From: Haemophilus parainfluenzae
Lineage (GTDB): Bacteria; Pseudomonadota; Gammaproteobacteria; Enterobacterales; Pasteurellaceae
DNA length: 64,000 nt
Direction of reading: 5' to 3'
NCBI RefSeq assembly: GCF_003253005.1
Contig: NZ_QEPZ01000005.1
Coordinates: 1-64,000 of the forward strand
Both the position numbers and the translations under genes were made by a program. The notes beneath the pieces were generated by a model. That model ran no database searches. It was not told the origin of the DNA and was given only the letters and a program-made list of their open reading frames with translations. Every line of letters starts with the position of its first letter. The first letter of the stretch is position 1. Shown one piece after another: positions 41,398 to 51,514 of the stretch.

Positions 41398-43902
41398 CTA
41401 GTCGCAACTCCTTTTGCTTTTAAATTTGAACGGCATGATATGCATACCGCTTTCTGTCAGATGCAATTGATAAAATTGCGGGTAATTAAAATTCCGCTGC
41501 ACCATTTTATACGGATTTTTACAACCTTTCGAGCCGAGTGATTGATAAATCTGATTTACTTCACGGACCTTGTCATCTTTTGAACCTTCACATTGACGAT
41601 AAATTTCGAGACGATTCTTTTCATCTAACAAATAGACGTTAAAGCTATTATCGGCATTATCTTCAAAGAAAAATTGTAAAAAACCTTCACTGGCAAACAA
41701 ATCAATTTCAGGTGGATATCGGCGTCCCTCAGGGATAATTTCTTTCTCTTCCAATTGAGTTGGCAAAACGTCTTCAAAATTGACCGCACTTTCTTTCCCA
41801 CCGTCAATAGGCTGCAAACTGATCCCTTTCTCTTCAAAAAAGAATTGCCAGTTTTTCCCAGCCACACGTAAACGGGAATGCGTTGTTGGACGACTATCCC
41901 CTAATTGAATACTGATACAACGGTTTACGAGTAAACTCACTAAGTTTCGCAATGTACGGTTGTAGTGTTTACTGTAACAAAAAACCTGTACAGAATGTGG
42001 TTTATTTACGCCTTGATCAATTTTATTAGAAAGCACTTTTAAGGCAAGCAAAATCGCATTCTGCCCTTCAAAATGTAAAGTTCGAATTTCATTCCACACA
42101 TTACGGTAAGTGAAATCAATGCTGCCGACCAAGCTCTGTTCTAATTGACCAAAACTGAACAAATCACTCGGCGAGATATTTGATTTAAGTTCTTCAACTT
42201 GTGCTGTCGGGTCATTTACTAAGTTCACTGCAATAAACAAATCTCGGATTTCACACTGCGAAGAAAGTGCCTCATTTGTAGGAGCTTGACCATTTGTATG
42301 GGGGAAAAACAATCGCAAATCAGCGACAAAATTACGTAAAGTGAGCTGGTCGATATTTTGACTGATTAGATGCAAACGAGTTTCAGCTGTCAGCAAACGA
42401 TTAAAATAAGCCCATGCGACGACTTTATTTAAACTTTCCCCATATTCAATCACACGTTCTTTTGAGAACATAATATGATGTGGCGGCTGATTCACCATAT
42501 ACCACCCATCTTTAAAACGCTTATTACCATGAACTTCGATGAATGTGAGGTGGTTTTCCGCTAAATTATGTGAAATTTGTGGGTTGAGTAATGTAATTTT
42601 ACCTGGCAGCTCTTCAAATACGGTATAAAGCTTACGAGAAAGTACCGTAATATCTTGCGGAATTACGCTAGAATTAATTTTATGTTTACGCGCAAAATCC
42701 ACTAGATTTCGATAACTCATCATCAAGAAATTCACCAAATTATTGTGACTTTCTTTCACCCGTTTGATTTTCCAATTTGGACGCTGATCTAATTCTTCAA
42801 TACGTTCTTTTGACCAACCCCATTCTTGGGCCATCATTTTCATATAAGAAATACGCCAGTTTGAGGCGTGATATAACGCAAAGTCTTCCGTCGCCTTCAC
42901 ATAAAAACAAGAGCGTACAAAATCAAGGCGCTTAAATTCTGAATGTGCGGTCAAATATTGGCTAATTCTCTCTAGAATCGCAATATAAGGGTCAAAATGA
43001 TGTGCAGCGGTACTACGACCGGAAAGTAAATCTTCTTTAAATTGACGAGCAATTAAATGGGCATTTGGGTATTCTTGGGCATAGGTTTCCAACAATAAGA
43101 TTTTCATCACCGATTTATACGGTGAATCGATACCTTTATACAGTTGCCATAAGCTCGCACCAAAATATTCACTGGCAGAAAATTGCCCTAACCCGCCAAA
43201 ATCAACCCAATCATTTGGATTAAGCTCACCTTCCGCCACTAAACGCGCAACTTCGGCTTCATATTGTTTTTCATCTTCCACCCACAAGTGGAGCCACAAT
43301 AATGGCTTACCCGCAAGGCGTACAGCGGAACGATAAAACTCTTCCAATAACAACATATATTGGGCAGAACCACTGTTTTCTTTGGTTAATGGATCGGAAT
43401 AACGCTCATTACGGAAGCGTTTTTGCGTCATCAAATAAAAATGCATTTCCACATGAAATGTGGATGCCCATTGGGTGATTTTCTTCGTTTTTTCCGCTAA
43501 GCGCTGCTGATCTTGCTCAGATAAATCATCTTGATGGCAGATCCAAATATCCAAATCTGAAGCTGAAGTTTGGCTAATGGAGCCAAAACTACCCATCACA
43601 TAAATACCCAAGATCGGTGCAAAAACAGCATCAGAATTGACCGCACTTTGCACACTTGCTGCAAGTTCAGGATGTTCTTTTGAGAGAAAACCTTGCTGAT
43701 AATTGGAAAGGATAAAATCAGAAATGCCTACTGGAGCATCTTCCACATAACCCGGCAAAGCTGAATGATTAAGATGCAACAACAGAGGCAACAAAGAGAC
43801 GATGTGTCGGAATGCATCACCAGAGCCCAGCAATGCTCGATCAAAACGACGTTTATCTAGCGTTTCAATACATTTTCGGGCTTGAGTGAGATCGTATTTC
43901 AA
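41398..43902 (-). CDS. cyaA: Class I adenylate cyclase
   Basis: An 834-residue enterobacterial-type adenylate cyclase making cAMP for CRP, which in Haemophilus also controls competence through Sxy. The N-terminal catalytic half has the nucleotidyltransferase motif YVMGSFGSISQTSASDLDIW near residues 104-123. The C-terminal half is the regulatory region that in E. coli answers to phosphorylated IIA-Glc. Length matches the family (about 840). It is divergent from hemC across 136 bp, a conserved arrangement. Confidence 0.96.
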   Translation of the reverse strand: MKYDLTQARKCIETLDKRRFDRALLGSGDAFRHIVSLLPLLLHLNHSALPGYVEDAPVGISDFILSNYQQGFLSKEHPELAASVQSAVNSDAVFAPILGIYVMGSFGSISQTSASDLDIWICHQDDLSEQDQQRLAEKTKKITQWASTFHVEMHFYLMTQKRFRNERYSDPLTKENSGSAQYMLLLEEFYRSAVRLAGKPLLWLHLWVEDEKQYEAEVARLVAEGELNPNDWVDFGGLGQFSASEYFGASLWQLYKGIDSPYKSVMKILLLETYAQEYPNAHLIARQFKEDLLSGRSTAAHHFDPYIAILERISQYLTAHSEFKRLDFVRSCFYVKATEDFALYHASNWRISYMKMMAQEWGWSKERIEELDQRPNWKIKRVKESHNNLVNFLMMSYRNLVDFARKHKINSSVIPQDITVLSRKLYTVFEELPGKITLLNPQISHNLAENHLTFIEVHGNKRFKDGWYMVNQPPHHIMFSKERVIEYGESLNKVVAWAYFNRLLTAETRLHLISQNIDQLTLRNFVADLRLFFPHTNGQAPTNEALSSQCEIRDLFIAVNLVNDPTAQVEELKSNISPSDLFSFGQLEQSLVGSIDFTYRNVWNEIRTLHFEGQNAILLALKVLSNKIDQGVNKPHSVQVFCYSKHYNRTLRNLVSLLVNRCISIQLGDSRPTTHSRLRVAGKNWQFFFEEKGISLQPIDGGKESAVNFEDVLPTQLEEKEIIPEGRRYPPEIDLFASEGFLQFFFEDNADNSFNVYLLDEKNRLEIYRQCEGSKDDKVREVNQIYQSLGSKGCKNPYKMVQRNFNYPQFYQLHLTESGMHIMPFKFKSKRSCD

Positions 43903-44038
43903 GGCTTCCTACCTATCACCAAATAACTGGCGTTACTGTACCACTTACCTACTCAGAAATCAAAAATTTAAATGATCTGACTTTTTGCCCTAAAAATGGT
44001 AGCATAGGGCATAATTCTATTTAAAATCAGCGGTATTT

Positions 44039-44971
44039 ATGGCAGTACTTAAAACCTTAAAAATAGCGACTCGTCAAAGTCCTTTAGCACTTTGGCAAGC
44101 TAATTTTGTGAAAGATCAATTAGAAAAATTTCACCCAACACTTTCTGTTGAATTAGTTCCTATGGTAACAAAAGGCGATGTAATCTTAGATTCACCTTTA
44201 GCTAAAATTGGTGGAAAAGGCTTATTTGTTAAAGAGTTAGAAAACGCTTTACTCGAAAAACGTGCCGATATTGCTGTCCATTCAATGAAAGACGTACCGA
44301 TGGAGTTTCCAGAAGGTTTAGGATTAAGTGTGATCTGTAAACGCGAAGATCCACGTGATGCTTTCGTATCCAATACATACCGCTCATTAGATGATTTGCC
44401 CCAAGGTGCTATCGTTGGAACATCAAGCTTACGTCGTCAATGCCAATTAAAACAATTACGCCCAGATCTTGATATCCGCTCTTTACGTGGCAATGTGGGA
44501 ACCCGATTAAGTAAATTAGACAATGGCGAATACGATGCCATTATTTTAGCCTCGGCCGGCTTAATTCGTTTAGGGCTAGCAGAACGTATTGCCTCATTTA
44601 TTGAAGTGGAACAATCTTTACCAGCAGCTGGACAAGGTGCGGTAGGTATTGAATGTCGTGTTGATGACGAAGAGGTGAAAGGATTACTTGCGCCACTTTC
44701 AGATGCGACTACGACGACTTGTGTTTTGGCTGAGCGTGCAATGAATACCCGATTACAAGGCGGCTGCCAAGTACCAATCGGTGGCTATGCCATTGAGCAA
44801 AATGGCGAAGTTTTCTTGCGTGCACTCGTCGGAGAAACCGATGGCTCTGCGATTATTCGAGCTGAAGGTAAAAGTGCGGTTGAAAATGCCGAAGCATTAG
44901 GTGTGAGCATTGCAGAACAACTTCTAGCACAAGGCGCAGATAAGATTCTGGCGAAGATTTACTCAGCATAG
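44039..44971 (+). CDS. hemC: Porphobilinogen deaminase (hydroxymethylbilane synthase)
   Basis: A 310-residue enzyme that polymerises four porphobilinogens into hydroxymethylbilane. The N-terminal [13 protein letters not shown], the catalytic aspartate region HSMKDVP, RRQCQL and [10 protein letters not shown] blocks are present. The dipyrromethane cofactor cysteine is Cys243 in [13 protein letters not shown]. It is the first gene of hemCDXY. Its presence argues for a species that makes its own haem. Confidence 0.97.
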   Translation: MAVLKTLKIATRQSPLALWQANFVKDQLEKFHPTLSVELVPMVTKGDVILDSPLAKIGGKGLFVKELENALLEKRADIAVHSMKDVPMEFPEGLGLSVICKREDPRDAFVSNTYRSLDDLPQGAIVGTSSLRRQCQLKQLRPDLDIRSLRGNVGTRLSKLDNGEYDAIILASAGLIRLGLAERIASFIEVEQSLPAAGQGAVGIECRVDDEEVKGLLAPLSDATTTTCVLAERAMNTRLQGGCQVPIGGYAIEQNGEVFLRALVGETDGSAIIRAEGKSAVENAEALGVSIAEQLLAQGADKILAKIYSA

Positions 44972-44980
44972 GAAATCACC

Positions 44981-45742
44981 ATGGCCGTACTAGTCACTCG
45001 CCCCGATGAACGAGGGAAAGCCCTAGTTGAGCAGCTGAATCAAGCTGGTGTGGTTGCCTTGCATTTGCCTTTGCTTTCTATTGAAGCGGGAGCCGAGTTG
45101 GCACAATTACCGACAAAACTTAATCAGCTAAAAAGTGGTGATTATGTGTTTTTGGTTTCAAAAAGTGCGGTCGATTTTGCGGATAAAACCCTGACAGATA
45201 TTGGCTTTAGCTGGCGTCAAGATTTACAATACTTTACAGTTGGACATAGAACGGCACAGCATTTTTCCTGTCAAACTGAATGTACTGTTCGTTATCCAAT
45301 CACGTCGGAAAATACGGAAGGCGTGCTAAATTTACTGCAAATGGCAGAATTGACAGATAAAAACTTGTTAATTTTACGTGGCAACGGCGGACGAGAATTA
45401 CTGCGCGAACAAGCCACGCTACGCGGTGCAACTGTTGAGACAGTCGAATGTTATCAACGCACACCGATTAGTTATAATAACGAAGAACAAACCAGTATTT
45501 GTATTCGTTCTGGTGTACAAACCCTTGTGGTCACGAGCCTTGAAATTTTGCAGGCATTAATCGAATTTGTGCCTGAAAATGAACAAAATTGGCTAAAAAA
45601 TTGCTGTTTAGTCACGGTAAGCCAACGCATTGCTGATGTTGCAATACAACAAGGTTGGCATAATGTGGTGGTTTCCGCGGGTGCGGACAATCAAAGTTTA
45701 CTTAATACCTTACTTAATGAAGTAACTCCCCTTTCTCACTAA
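44981..45742 (+). CDS. hemD: Uroporphyrinogen-III synthase
   Basis: A 253-residue HemD that cyclises hydroxymethylbilane with inversion of ring D. Sequence conservation in this family is low; the start VLVTRPDERGKALVEQLN, FVSKSAVDF (here FLVSKSAVDFAD), the ILRGNGGRELL block and VTSLEILQAL are the recognisable parts. Position 9 bp after hemC and before hemX confirms it. An uptake-signal core encodes part of KSAVDF. Confidence 0.93.
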   Translation: MAVLVTRPDERGKALVEQLNQAGVVALHLPLLSIEAGAELAQLPTKLNQLKSGDYVFLVSKSAVDFADKTLTDIGFSWRQDLQYFTVGHRTAQHFSCQTECTVRYPITSENTEGVLNLLQMAELTDKNLLILRGNGGRELLREQATLRGATVETVECYQRTPISYNNEEQTSICIRSGVQTLVVTSLEILQALIEFVPENEQNWLKNCCLVTVSQRIADVAIQQGWHNVVVSAGADNQSLLNTLLNEVTPLSH

Positions 45743-45751
45743 GGAAAAGAT

Positions 45752-47050
45752 ATGGCGAAAGAGAAATTAACCCCTGAAACGACGGATGAAATCCAAGCAA
45801 CTGATGCAGTGAAAATTCAAACTGAAGATCGCGAGCCTGTTGCGCCACGTACACAAACCGTTGTGAAGAAAAGTGGTACTGGATTAAGTTTATTGGCCAT
45901 TCTCATTGCACTTGGCATGGGTGGTGCAGGTTATTATTTTGGTCAACAACAAGTGGATGAATTCCAACAAAAATTGACCGTACTTGAAGCTCAAATCAAT
46001 AATAAAACGGTGGTTTCAGCACCTGCTAAAGAAGTAAAATTTGATACTACACAGCTTGCTCAATTAGAGTCTGCGAATAAAGCAACGCAAAACAAAATTG
46101 CGCAAGTAGAAGAGCTAATCAATGCCAAATCACATGAGTTAGTTGGCTTACAATCACAAATTAATAAAGTGAGCGCACAAGCTAATGCTCAACAACCTGC
46201 AGATTGGTTATTCTCAGAAGCAGATTTCTTGCTCAACAATGCATTGCGTAAATTAGTGTTAGATAATGATGTGGATACAGCGGTTTCACTCTTAAAACTC
46301 GCTGATGAAACTCTTGCTAAAGTGAATAACTCACAATCTGCAGCTATCCGTAGTGCCATTAATCAAGATCTGAAACAACTTCTCTCCGTAACTGGCGTGG
46401 ATCAAAATGCGGTCATGCAAAAATTATCGCAATTAGCTAATACGGTTGATGAACTACCTGTGTTAGATGTGAATTTCGGTGATGACCAAAATGCAACAAA
46501 ATTATCAGATTCCCTGTCTGACTGGGCGGAAAATGCAGAAAAAAGTGCGACCTCATTCTTGAATCACTTTATCCGTATTTCACCGAAACATGGTGCGGAT
46601 CGCAAAGAATTATTAGCGCCAAACCAAGATATCTATTTACGTGAAAACATTCGTTTACGCTTACAATTAGCGATTATGGCAGTACCTCGTCAGCAAAACG
46701 AACTTTATAAACAATCTTTAGAAGCCGTTGCATCTTGGATTCGTAGCTATTTTGATACCAATGCTGAAGTGACTCAAAGTTTCTTAAAATCAGTGGATGA
46801 ATTATCTGAAGTATCCATCTATGTGGATGTGCCAAGCCAATTACAAAGCTTAAGTATGCTTGATAAGTACTTAAATCGTACACCTTTAGATGTGCAGAAA
46901 GTGGAAATTGAAGCAGAAAAAGCGGTTGATAATTCACCAAGAAAAGAAGAAGTAAAACCAGCACCTGAAGCGAAAGCGGAAGAGCCAAAAGCTGAAGAAA
47001 AACCCGCTGAAGCACCAGCTGCACAACCGGCAACTGAACCCCAACAATAA
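45752..47050 (+). CDS. hemX: HemX membrane protein of the hem operon
   Basis: A 432-residue inner-membrane protein with a charged N-terminus, one membrane segment (about residues 45-66, LSLLAILIALGMGGAGYYFG), a coiled coil (about 70-145), and a helical domain rich in Leu. The C-terminal 45 residues are Pro/Ala/Glu/Lys-rich and low complexity. It is often annotated as uroporphyrinogen-III methyltransferase, but there is no SAM-methyltransferase motif, so that label should not be trusted. It lies between hemD and hemY. Confidence 0.9.
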   Translation: MAKEKLTPETTDEIQATDAVKIQTEDREPVAPRTQTVVKKSGTGLSLLAILIALGMGGAGYYFGQQQVDEFQQKLTVLEAQINNKTVVSAPAKEVKFDTTQLAQLESANKATQNKIAQVEELINAKSHELVGLQSQINKVSAQANAQQPADWLFSEADFLLNNALRKLVLDNDVDTAVSLLKLADETLAKVNNSQSAAIRSAINQDLKQLLSVTGVDQNAVMQKLSQLANTVDELPVLDVNFGDDQNATKLSDSLSDWAENAEKSATSFLNHFIRISPKHGADRKELLAPNQDIYLRENIRLRLQLAIMAVPRQQNELYKQSLEAVASWIRSYFDTNAEVTQSFLKSVDELSEVSIYVDVPSQLQSLSMLDKYLNRTPLDVQKVEIEAEKAVDNSPRKEEVKPAPEAKAEEPKAEEKPAEAPAAQPATEPQQ

Positions 47051-47059
47051 GGATAGATA

Positions 47060-48346
47060 ATGTTTAGAGTTCTCTTTTTAATGATCGCCTTACTTGCCGG
47101 ATTGATTGCAGGGCCTTACCTCTCCGGTCAGCAAGGTTATGTCAGAGTTGAAACGGCAAACACCGTATATGAAATGTCACTCACCACATTAGTGATTCTC
47201 TTTGTGGTCACACTTGCAGTGATTTATTCGTTAGAGTGGTTGGTGACCCGTTTCTTCCGTTTAAGTAGTAATACCTATAACTGGTTCTCTCTCCGTAAAC
47301 GAGTGAAAGCACAGCGTCAAACCCTTGAAGGCTTGATGAAAATGAATGAGGGCGATTATGCCAAAGCAGAAAAACTCATTGGTAAAAACGCGAAACATTC
47401 TGCAGAGCCAGTATTAAATCTGATTAAAGCCGCTGAAGCTGCACAGCAACGCGGTGATGAATTCAGTGCAAACCGTTATTTAATTGAAGCGACGGAGCTT
47501 GCTGGCTCAGATAACCTAGTCGTCGAAATTGCTCGCACCCGTATTTTATTACAACAAAATAAATTACCGGCTGCGCGCAGTTCGGTTGACAGTTTGCTTG
47601 AAATGTCAGATCGCAACAAAGAAGTATTAAAACTTGCTGCTGAAATTTATAGCCGCTCCAAAGCTTATCAAGCTCTTGATGGCATCTTAGATTTAATCGA
47701 AGGTTCTGGATTATTCTCAGCTGAAGAATTTAAAGCGCTTCAACAAGAAACAGAAAATGGCTTGTTAGATGAGAAAATGAATGAAGAAGGCGTTGAAGGT
47801 CTGCTTGCATGGTGGGAAGCTCAACCACGCCGTCGTCGCAATGACTTAGAGTTAAAAACAGCTTTAATTCAGCGCTTAATTGATTGTAACGATCATGAAT
47901 CAGCTTATGAATTCACGCTTGAAATCATGAAAAAATTGGGTGATAACACCCCAATTAACCCTGAACTTTGCACGCAAATCACTCGTTTACAAGCAGAAGA
48001 TAACAGCAAACTACTCAAGTTAGTGGAAAAACGCGCAAAACGTGCGGATGAAAGCCAACGTTGTTGTCTCAATCGTGCATTAGGCTATCTTTATGTGCGT
48101 AATAACGATTTCGCTAAAGCAGCAGAAGCATTTAAAGAAGTCACTGCTTGCCCAACTCAGCTTCAACCAAATGATGTCATGATGGCATCTTATGTGTTCG
48201 AACAAGCTGGCGACAAAGCAGCAGCGGAAAAAATTCGTCAAGACAGTTTAAAATCAGCCATGTCTATTCAAGATAAACCTGCTGAAATACAAGATGAACC
48301 AAAAACAGACGAAGAACCAACCGCACTTATTGCGAAACGTGATTAA
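47060..48346 (+). CDS. hemY: HemY, TPR-containing inner-membrane protein
   Basis: A 428-residue proteobacterial HemY: two N-terminal membrane helices (about residues 4-22 and 43-63) followed by tetratricopeptide-like helical repeats on the periplasmic side. It is unrelated to the Bacillus HemY oxidase. Its role beside the tetrapyrrole genes is unresolved. It ends the hemCDXY operon at a hairpin terminator. Confidence 0.9.
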   Translation: MFRVLFLMIALLAGLIAGPYLSGQQGYVRVETANTVYEMSLTTLVILFVVTLAVIYSLEWLVTRFFRLSSNTYNWFSLRKRVKAQRQTLEGLMKMNEGDYAKAEKLIGKNAKHSAEPVLNLIKAAEAAQQRGDEFSANRYLIEATELAGSDNLVVEIARTRILLQQNKLPAARSSVDSLLEMSDRNKEVLKLAAEIYSRSKAYQALDGILDLIEGSGLFSAEEFKALQQETENGLLDEKMNEEGVEGLLAWWEAQPRRRRNDLELKTALIQRLIDCNDHESAYEFTLEIMKKLGDNTPINPELCTQITRLQAEDNSKLLKLVEKRAKRADESQRCCLNRALGYLYVRNNDFAKAAEAFKEVTACPTQLQPNDVMMASYVFEQAGDKAAAEKIRQDSLKSAMSIQDKPAEIQDEPKTDEEPTALIAKRD

Positions 48347-48357
48347 AATAAACAAAG

Positions 48358-48386
48358 ACGGGGCTGAATAAAGCTCCGTTTTTTAT
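48358..48386 (+). terminator. hemCDXY terminator
   Basis: A stem acggggct / agctccgt (one G-T pair) with a six-base loop, followed by TTTTTTATT, 11 bp after hemY. Confidence 0.85.
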
Positions 48387-48489
48387 TCTTTCTCTCTTGC
48401 AGATCTTATTTGAAACATATCTCTTATTACATTTCATTATAAATAATGCATTTCCATTCTTTTCTCACCGATTCAAAATTTTTTACTAT

Positions 48490-48506
48490 ATCGTTACGCA
48501 AACGAT
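48490..48506 (+). promoter_or_regulatory. Inverted repeat just upstream of the amino-acid ABC operon
   Basis: A perfect 6-bp inverted repeat ATCGTT-5-AACGAT ending 13 bp before the ATG of the first permease gene. No Shine-Dalgarno sequence lies between it and the start codon. It could be an operator or a leader hairpin. Confidence 0.4.
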
Positions 48507-48519
48507 CAAATTATAAAAA

Positions 48520-49179
48520 ATGAATTGGGATTATATTTTAAGCGTCACCCCACGTTTTATTCATGCCACGCTGATGACGCTTCATCTTGCCTTTTGGGGC
48601 ATTTTATTGTCGCTAGTGATTGGTGTGATTTGTGCGGTGATTACCACCTACAAAGTCAAATCATTAACTTGGTTAGTAAAAGGCTATATTGAACTTTCTC
48701 GTAATACGCCTTTATTAATTCAAGTATTTTTTCTCTATTTTGGGCTGTCTAAAATCGGCCTAAAATTAGATGGATTTACTTGCGGCATTATCGGCCTGGC
48801 ATTTTTAGGTGGAAGCTATATGGCAGAAGCCTTTCGTGGTGGTCTGGAAGCAGTATCAAAAGGACAAATTGAATCAGCCTTAAGTATTGGTCTAACCCCT
48901 TTTCAAGCTTTTCGCTATGTGATTTTTCCGCAAGCCTTTGCGATTGCCACACCTGCAATCGGAGCAAATTGCTTGTTCTTAATGAAAGAAACCTCAGTGA
49001 TCAGTGCCGTTGCCGTAGCCGAACTGATGTTTGTAGCGAAAGAAGTCATCGGGCTCGATTACAAAACCAATGAAGCCTTATTTTTATTAGTGGTGTTTTA
49101 TTTGATCATTCTATTACCGATGTCTCTGTTCATCGGTCATTTAGAACGCCGTACTCGGAGAGCAAAATATGGGGCTTGA
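48520..49179 (+). CDS. Polar amino-acid ABC transporter permease (first subunit)
   Basis: A 219-residue HisM/GlnP-type permease with about five membrane helices. The conserved ELSRNTPLLIQVFFLYFGL block and the EAA loop (EAFRGGLEAVSKGQIESALSIGLTPFQAFRYVIFPQA) contact the ATPase. It is followed, with an 11-bp overlap, by a second permease. The start lacks a clear ribosome site. The substrate cannot be fixed from sequence; acidic or amide amino acids are plausible. Confidence 0.9.
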   Translation: MNWDYILSVTPRFIHATLMTLHLAFWGILLSLVIGVICAVITTYKVKSLTWLVKGYIELSRNTPLLIQVFFLYFGLSKIGLKLDGFTCGIIGLAFLGGSYMAEAFRGGLEAVSKGQIESALSIGLTPFQAFRYVIFPQAFAIATPAIGANCLFLMKETSVISAVAVAELMFVAKEVIGLDYKTNEALFLLVVFYLIILLPMSLFIGHLERRTRRAKYGA

Positions 49180-49837
49180 GTTATTATTCCAAGGCAGCAA
49201 CATTGAACGCTTGCTCAACGGTTTATGGGTAACAGCTGAAATTGCATTCGTTTCTGTCTTCTTCGCCTGTATTTTAGGTGTGATTTTTGGCGTAATCATG
49301 ACAAGCAAAAATCCCATTATCAAAGCCATTTGCCGCTTTTATTTAGAATTTGTACGTATTATTCCATTATTAGCCTTACTTTTTCTCGCGTATTTTGGTT
49401 TGGCAAAATGGTTTGATATTCACTTAGATGGCATTTCTGTATGTATTTTGGTGTTTATTTTCTGGGGAACAGCAGAAATGGGGGATTTAGTGCGTGGCGC
49501 ATTAACTTCCATTGAAAAACATCAAGTGGAATCAGCCTACGCTTTAGGTTTAACGCCGTTTCAAACCTTTGTGTATATTTTACTTCCGCAAAGTTTAAAA
49601 CGTGTAACACCAAGTGCTATTAACCTCTTTACCCGCATGGTAAAAACCAGTTCCTTGGCAATGTTAATCGGTGTAGTAGAAGTGATAAAAGTCGGTCAAC
49701 AAATTATTGAGCATTCATTATTTAGTAATCAATCGGCGGCGCTTTGGATTTACGGTGTCATTTTCGGTTTATATTTTGTGATTTGTTACCCGCTATCCTT
49801 ATTTTCCCGTTATTTAGAAACCCGTTGGGAAAGTTAA
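49169..49837 (+). CDS. Polar amino-acid ABC transporter permease (second subunit)
   Basis: A 222-residue HisQ/GlnP-type permease pairing with the preceding one as a heterodimer. It carries the same family blocks (YLEFVRIIPLLALLFLAYFGLA and the EAA loop MGDLVRGALTSIEKHQVESAYALGLTP). Its start overlaps the end of the first permease by 11 bp, and the ATPase gene follows 18 bp later. Confidence 0.9.
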   Translation: MGLELLFQGSNIERLLNGLWVTAEIAFVSVFFACILGVIFGVIMTSKNPIIKAICRFYLEFVRIIPLLALLFLAYFGLAKWFDIHLDGISVCILVFIFWGTAEMGDLVRGALTSIEKHQVESAYALGLTPFQTFVYILLPQSLKRVTPSAINLFTRMVKTSSLAMLIGVVEVIKVGQQIIEHSLFSNQSAALWIYGVIFGLYFVICYPLSLFSRYLETRWES

Positions 49838-49855
49838 TTTTTATTAGGAAAACAC

Positions 49856-50620
49856 ATGGCGTTATTAGAAATTAAAAACCTCGTCAAAAATTACGGTGAT
49901 GTAGAAGCACTCAAAGGCATCAATCTTTCTATAGAGAAAGGCGAAGTTGTCGTTATTTTAGGTCCATCGGGTTGTGGTAAAAGTACTTTTTTACGCTGCC
50001 TAAATGGATTAGAAGAAATAAAGAGCGGTCAGATTTTGCTGCAAAATGCTGGAGAGTTAGGTAAAGACATTCCTTGGGTCAAAGCACGTCAACGCATTGG
50101 GATGGTATTCCAAAGTTATGAACTATTCGCTCATTTATCAGTGATTGACAATATTTTGCTCGGCCCTTTAAAAGTACAAAAACGCGATCGCGCAGACGCT
50201 GAAAAACAAGCCGATGAGTTACTTAAACGTGTAGGTCTATATGACCGAAAAAATGCCTATCCACGTGAATTATCAGGTGGACAAAAACAGCGAATTGCCA
50301 TTGTACGTTCACTTTGCATGAATCCTGAAATTATTCTATTCGATGAAGTGACCGCCGCTCTTGACCCTGAAATGGTACGTGAAGTACTTGATGTAATTTT
50401 AGGTCTCGCCAAAGACGGTATGACAATGCTTATCGTTACCCATGAAATGAACTTCGCCCGTCAAGTAGCCAATCGCATCGTGTTTATGGATAAAGGGCAA
50501 ATCATTGAACAGGCAAAACCGGAAGATTTCTTCACGAATCCAACCACGGATCGTGCGAAAACATTCTTAAATATCTTGAATTATGAACCGAGAGGGACAA
50601 ACTATGAAGAAAACATTTAA
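49856..50620 (+). CDS. Polar amino-acid ABC transporter ATP-binding protein
   Basis: A 254-residue ATPase of the HisP/GlnQ type. Walker A is GPSGCGKST (about residues 36-44), the Q-loop is FQSYELFAHLSV, the signature LSGGQKQRIAIVRSL, Walker B ILFDEVTAALDP (Val replaces the usual Pro of DEPT) and the switch His is in VTHEMNFA. Its 3' end overlaps the binding-protein start by 17 bp in another frame. Confidence 0.93.
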   Translation: MALLEIKNLVKNYGDVEALKGINLSIEKGEVVVILGPSGCGKSTFLRCLNGLEEIKSGQILLQNAGELGKDIPWVKARQRIGMVFQSYELFAHLSVIDNILLGPLKVQKRDRADAEKQADELLKRVGLYDRKNAYPRELSGGQKQRIAIVRSLCMNPEIILFDEVTAALDPEMVREVLDVILGLAKDGMTMLIVTHEMNFARQVANRIVFMDKGQIIEQAKPEDFFTNPTTDRAKTFLNILNYEPRGTNYEENI

Positions 50621-51461
50621 AACATTGACCGCACTTTTAGCTACTGCCACCTTAGCATTTGGCTTAACCGCGTGTAATGATAAAGAACCAGCTAAAGACG
50701 GAGTAAAAACGGTTTCAAGCCTTGAGCAAATACAAAAAGATGGCAAAGTGCGCATTGGTGTATTTAGCGATAAACCACCATTTGGCTATGTGGATGCGCA
50801 AGGTAAAAGCCAAGGCTTTGATGTCGAAATTGGTAAAGCGATCGGTAAAGACTTATTAGGTGACGAAAACAAAGTAGAGTTTGTTTTAGTGGATGCCGCA
50901 AACCGTGCTGAATACTTACTTTCTAAGAAAGTTGATATTATCTTAGCTAACTTTACTGTGACACCAGCACGTAAAGAAGTGGTAGATTTTGCTAATCCAT
51001 ATATGAAAGTAGCACTCGGTGTCGTTTCAAAAGATGGCTCAGTCATTACTGATCTTGAACAATTAAAAGGCAAAACTTTAATTGTAGATAAAGGCACTAC
51101 TGCTGATATTTTCTTCACCAAAAACTATCCAGATGTGAAGTTATTGAAATTTGAACAAAATACCGAAACCTTTGAAGCTTTACGTGATGGTCGTGGTGAT
51201 GCATTATCTAACGACAATACCTTCTTATTCGCTTGGGCAAAACAAAATCCAGGTTATACCGTGGGCGTAAAAAACTTTGGTGATCAAGATGTTATTGCAC
51301 CAGCTGTTCGCAAAGATGCACCTGAATTATTAAATTGGTTAAACAACGAAATCCAAACCTTAGGCAAAGATGGTCGTTTAAAACAAGCTTACGAAAAAAC
51401 TTTATTGCCAGTTTATGGTGATACCGTCAGCGAAAGCGATATCGTGGTTGAATATAAATAA
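50604..51461 (+). CDS. Amino-acid ABC transporter substrate-binding lipoprotein
   Basis: A 285-residue family 3 solute-binding protein. The lipobox LTAC marks an N-terminal lipid anchor (Cys near residue 24). The RIGVFSDKPPFGYVD and GFDVEIGKAIGKDLLG blocks resemble the acidic amino-acid binders of the PEB1 type. I start at MKKTFKT (ATG 50604) with a GAGAGGGA ribosome site. An uptake-signal core (50628-50636) encodes Thr9-Ala10-Leu11 of the signal peptide. It is the last gene of the four-gene operon. Confidence 0.92.
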   Translation: MKKTFKTLTALLATATLAFGLTACNDKEPAKDGVKTVSSLEQIQKDGKVRIGVFSDKPPFGYVDAQGKSQGFDVEIGKAIGKDLLGDENKVEFVLVDAANRAEYLLSKKVDIILANFTVTPARKEVVDFANPYMKVALGVVSKDGSVITDLEQLKGKTLIVDKGTTADIFFTKNYPDVKLLKFEQNTETFEALRDGRGDALSNDNTFLFAWAKQNPGYTVGVKNFGDQDVIAPAVRKDAPELLNWLNNEIQTLGKDGRLKQAYEKTLLPVYGDTVSESDIVVEYK

Positions 51462-51471
51462 TTTAACCCCA

Positions 51472-51512
51472 TTCACTTCCCCTATAATTTCCCCACAGGG
51501 GAAGTGAAAACT
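51472..51512. terminator. Bidirectional terminator, not USS-based
   Basis: An 11-bp perfect stem ttcacttcccc / ggggaagtgaa with a 15-base loop lies between the convergent binding-protein gene and the endonuclease V-like gene. Confidence 0.85.
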
Positions 51513-51514
51513 CC

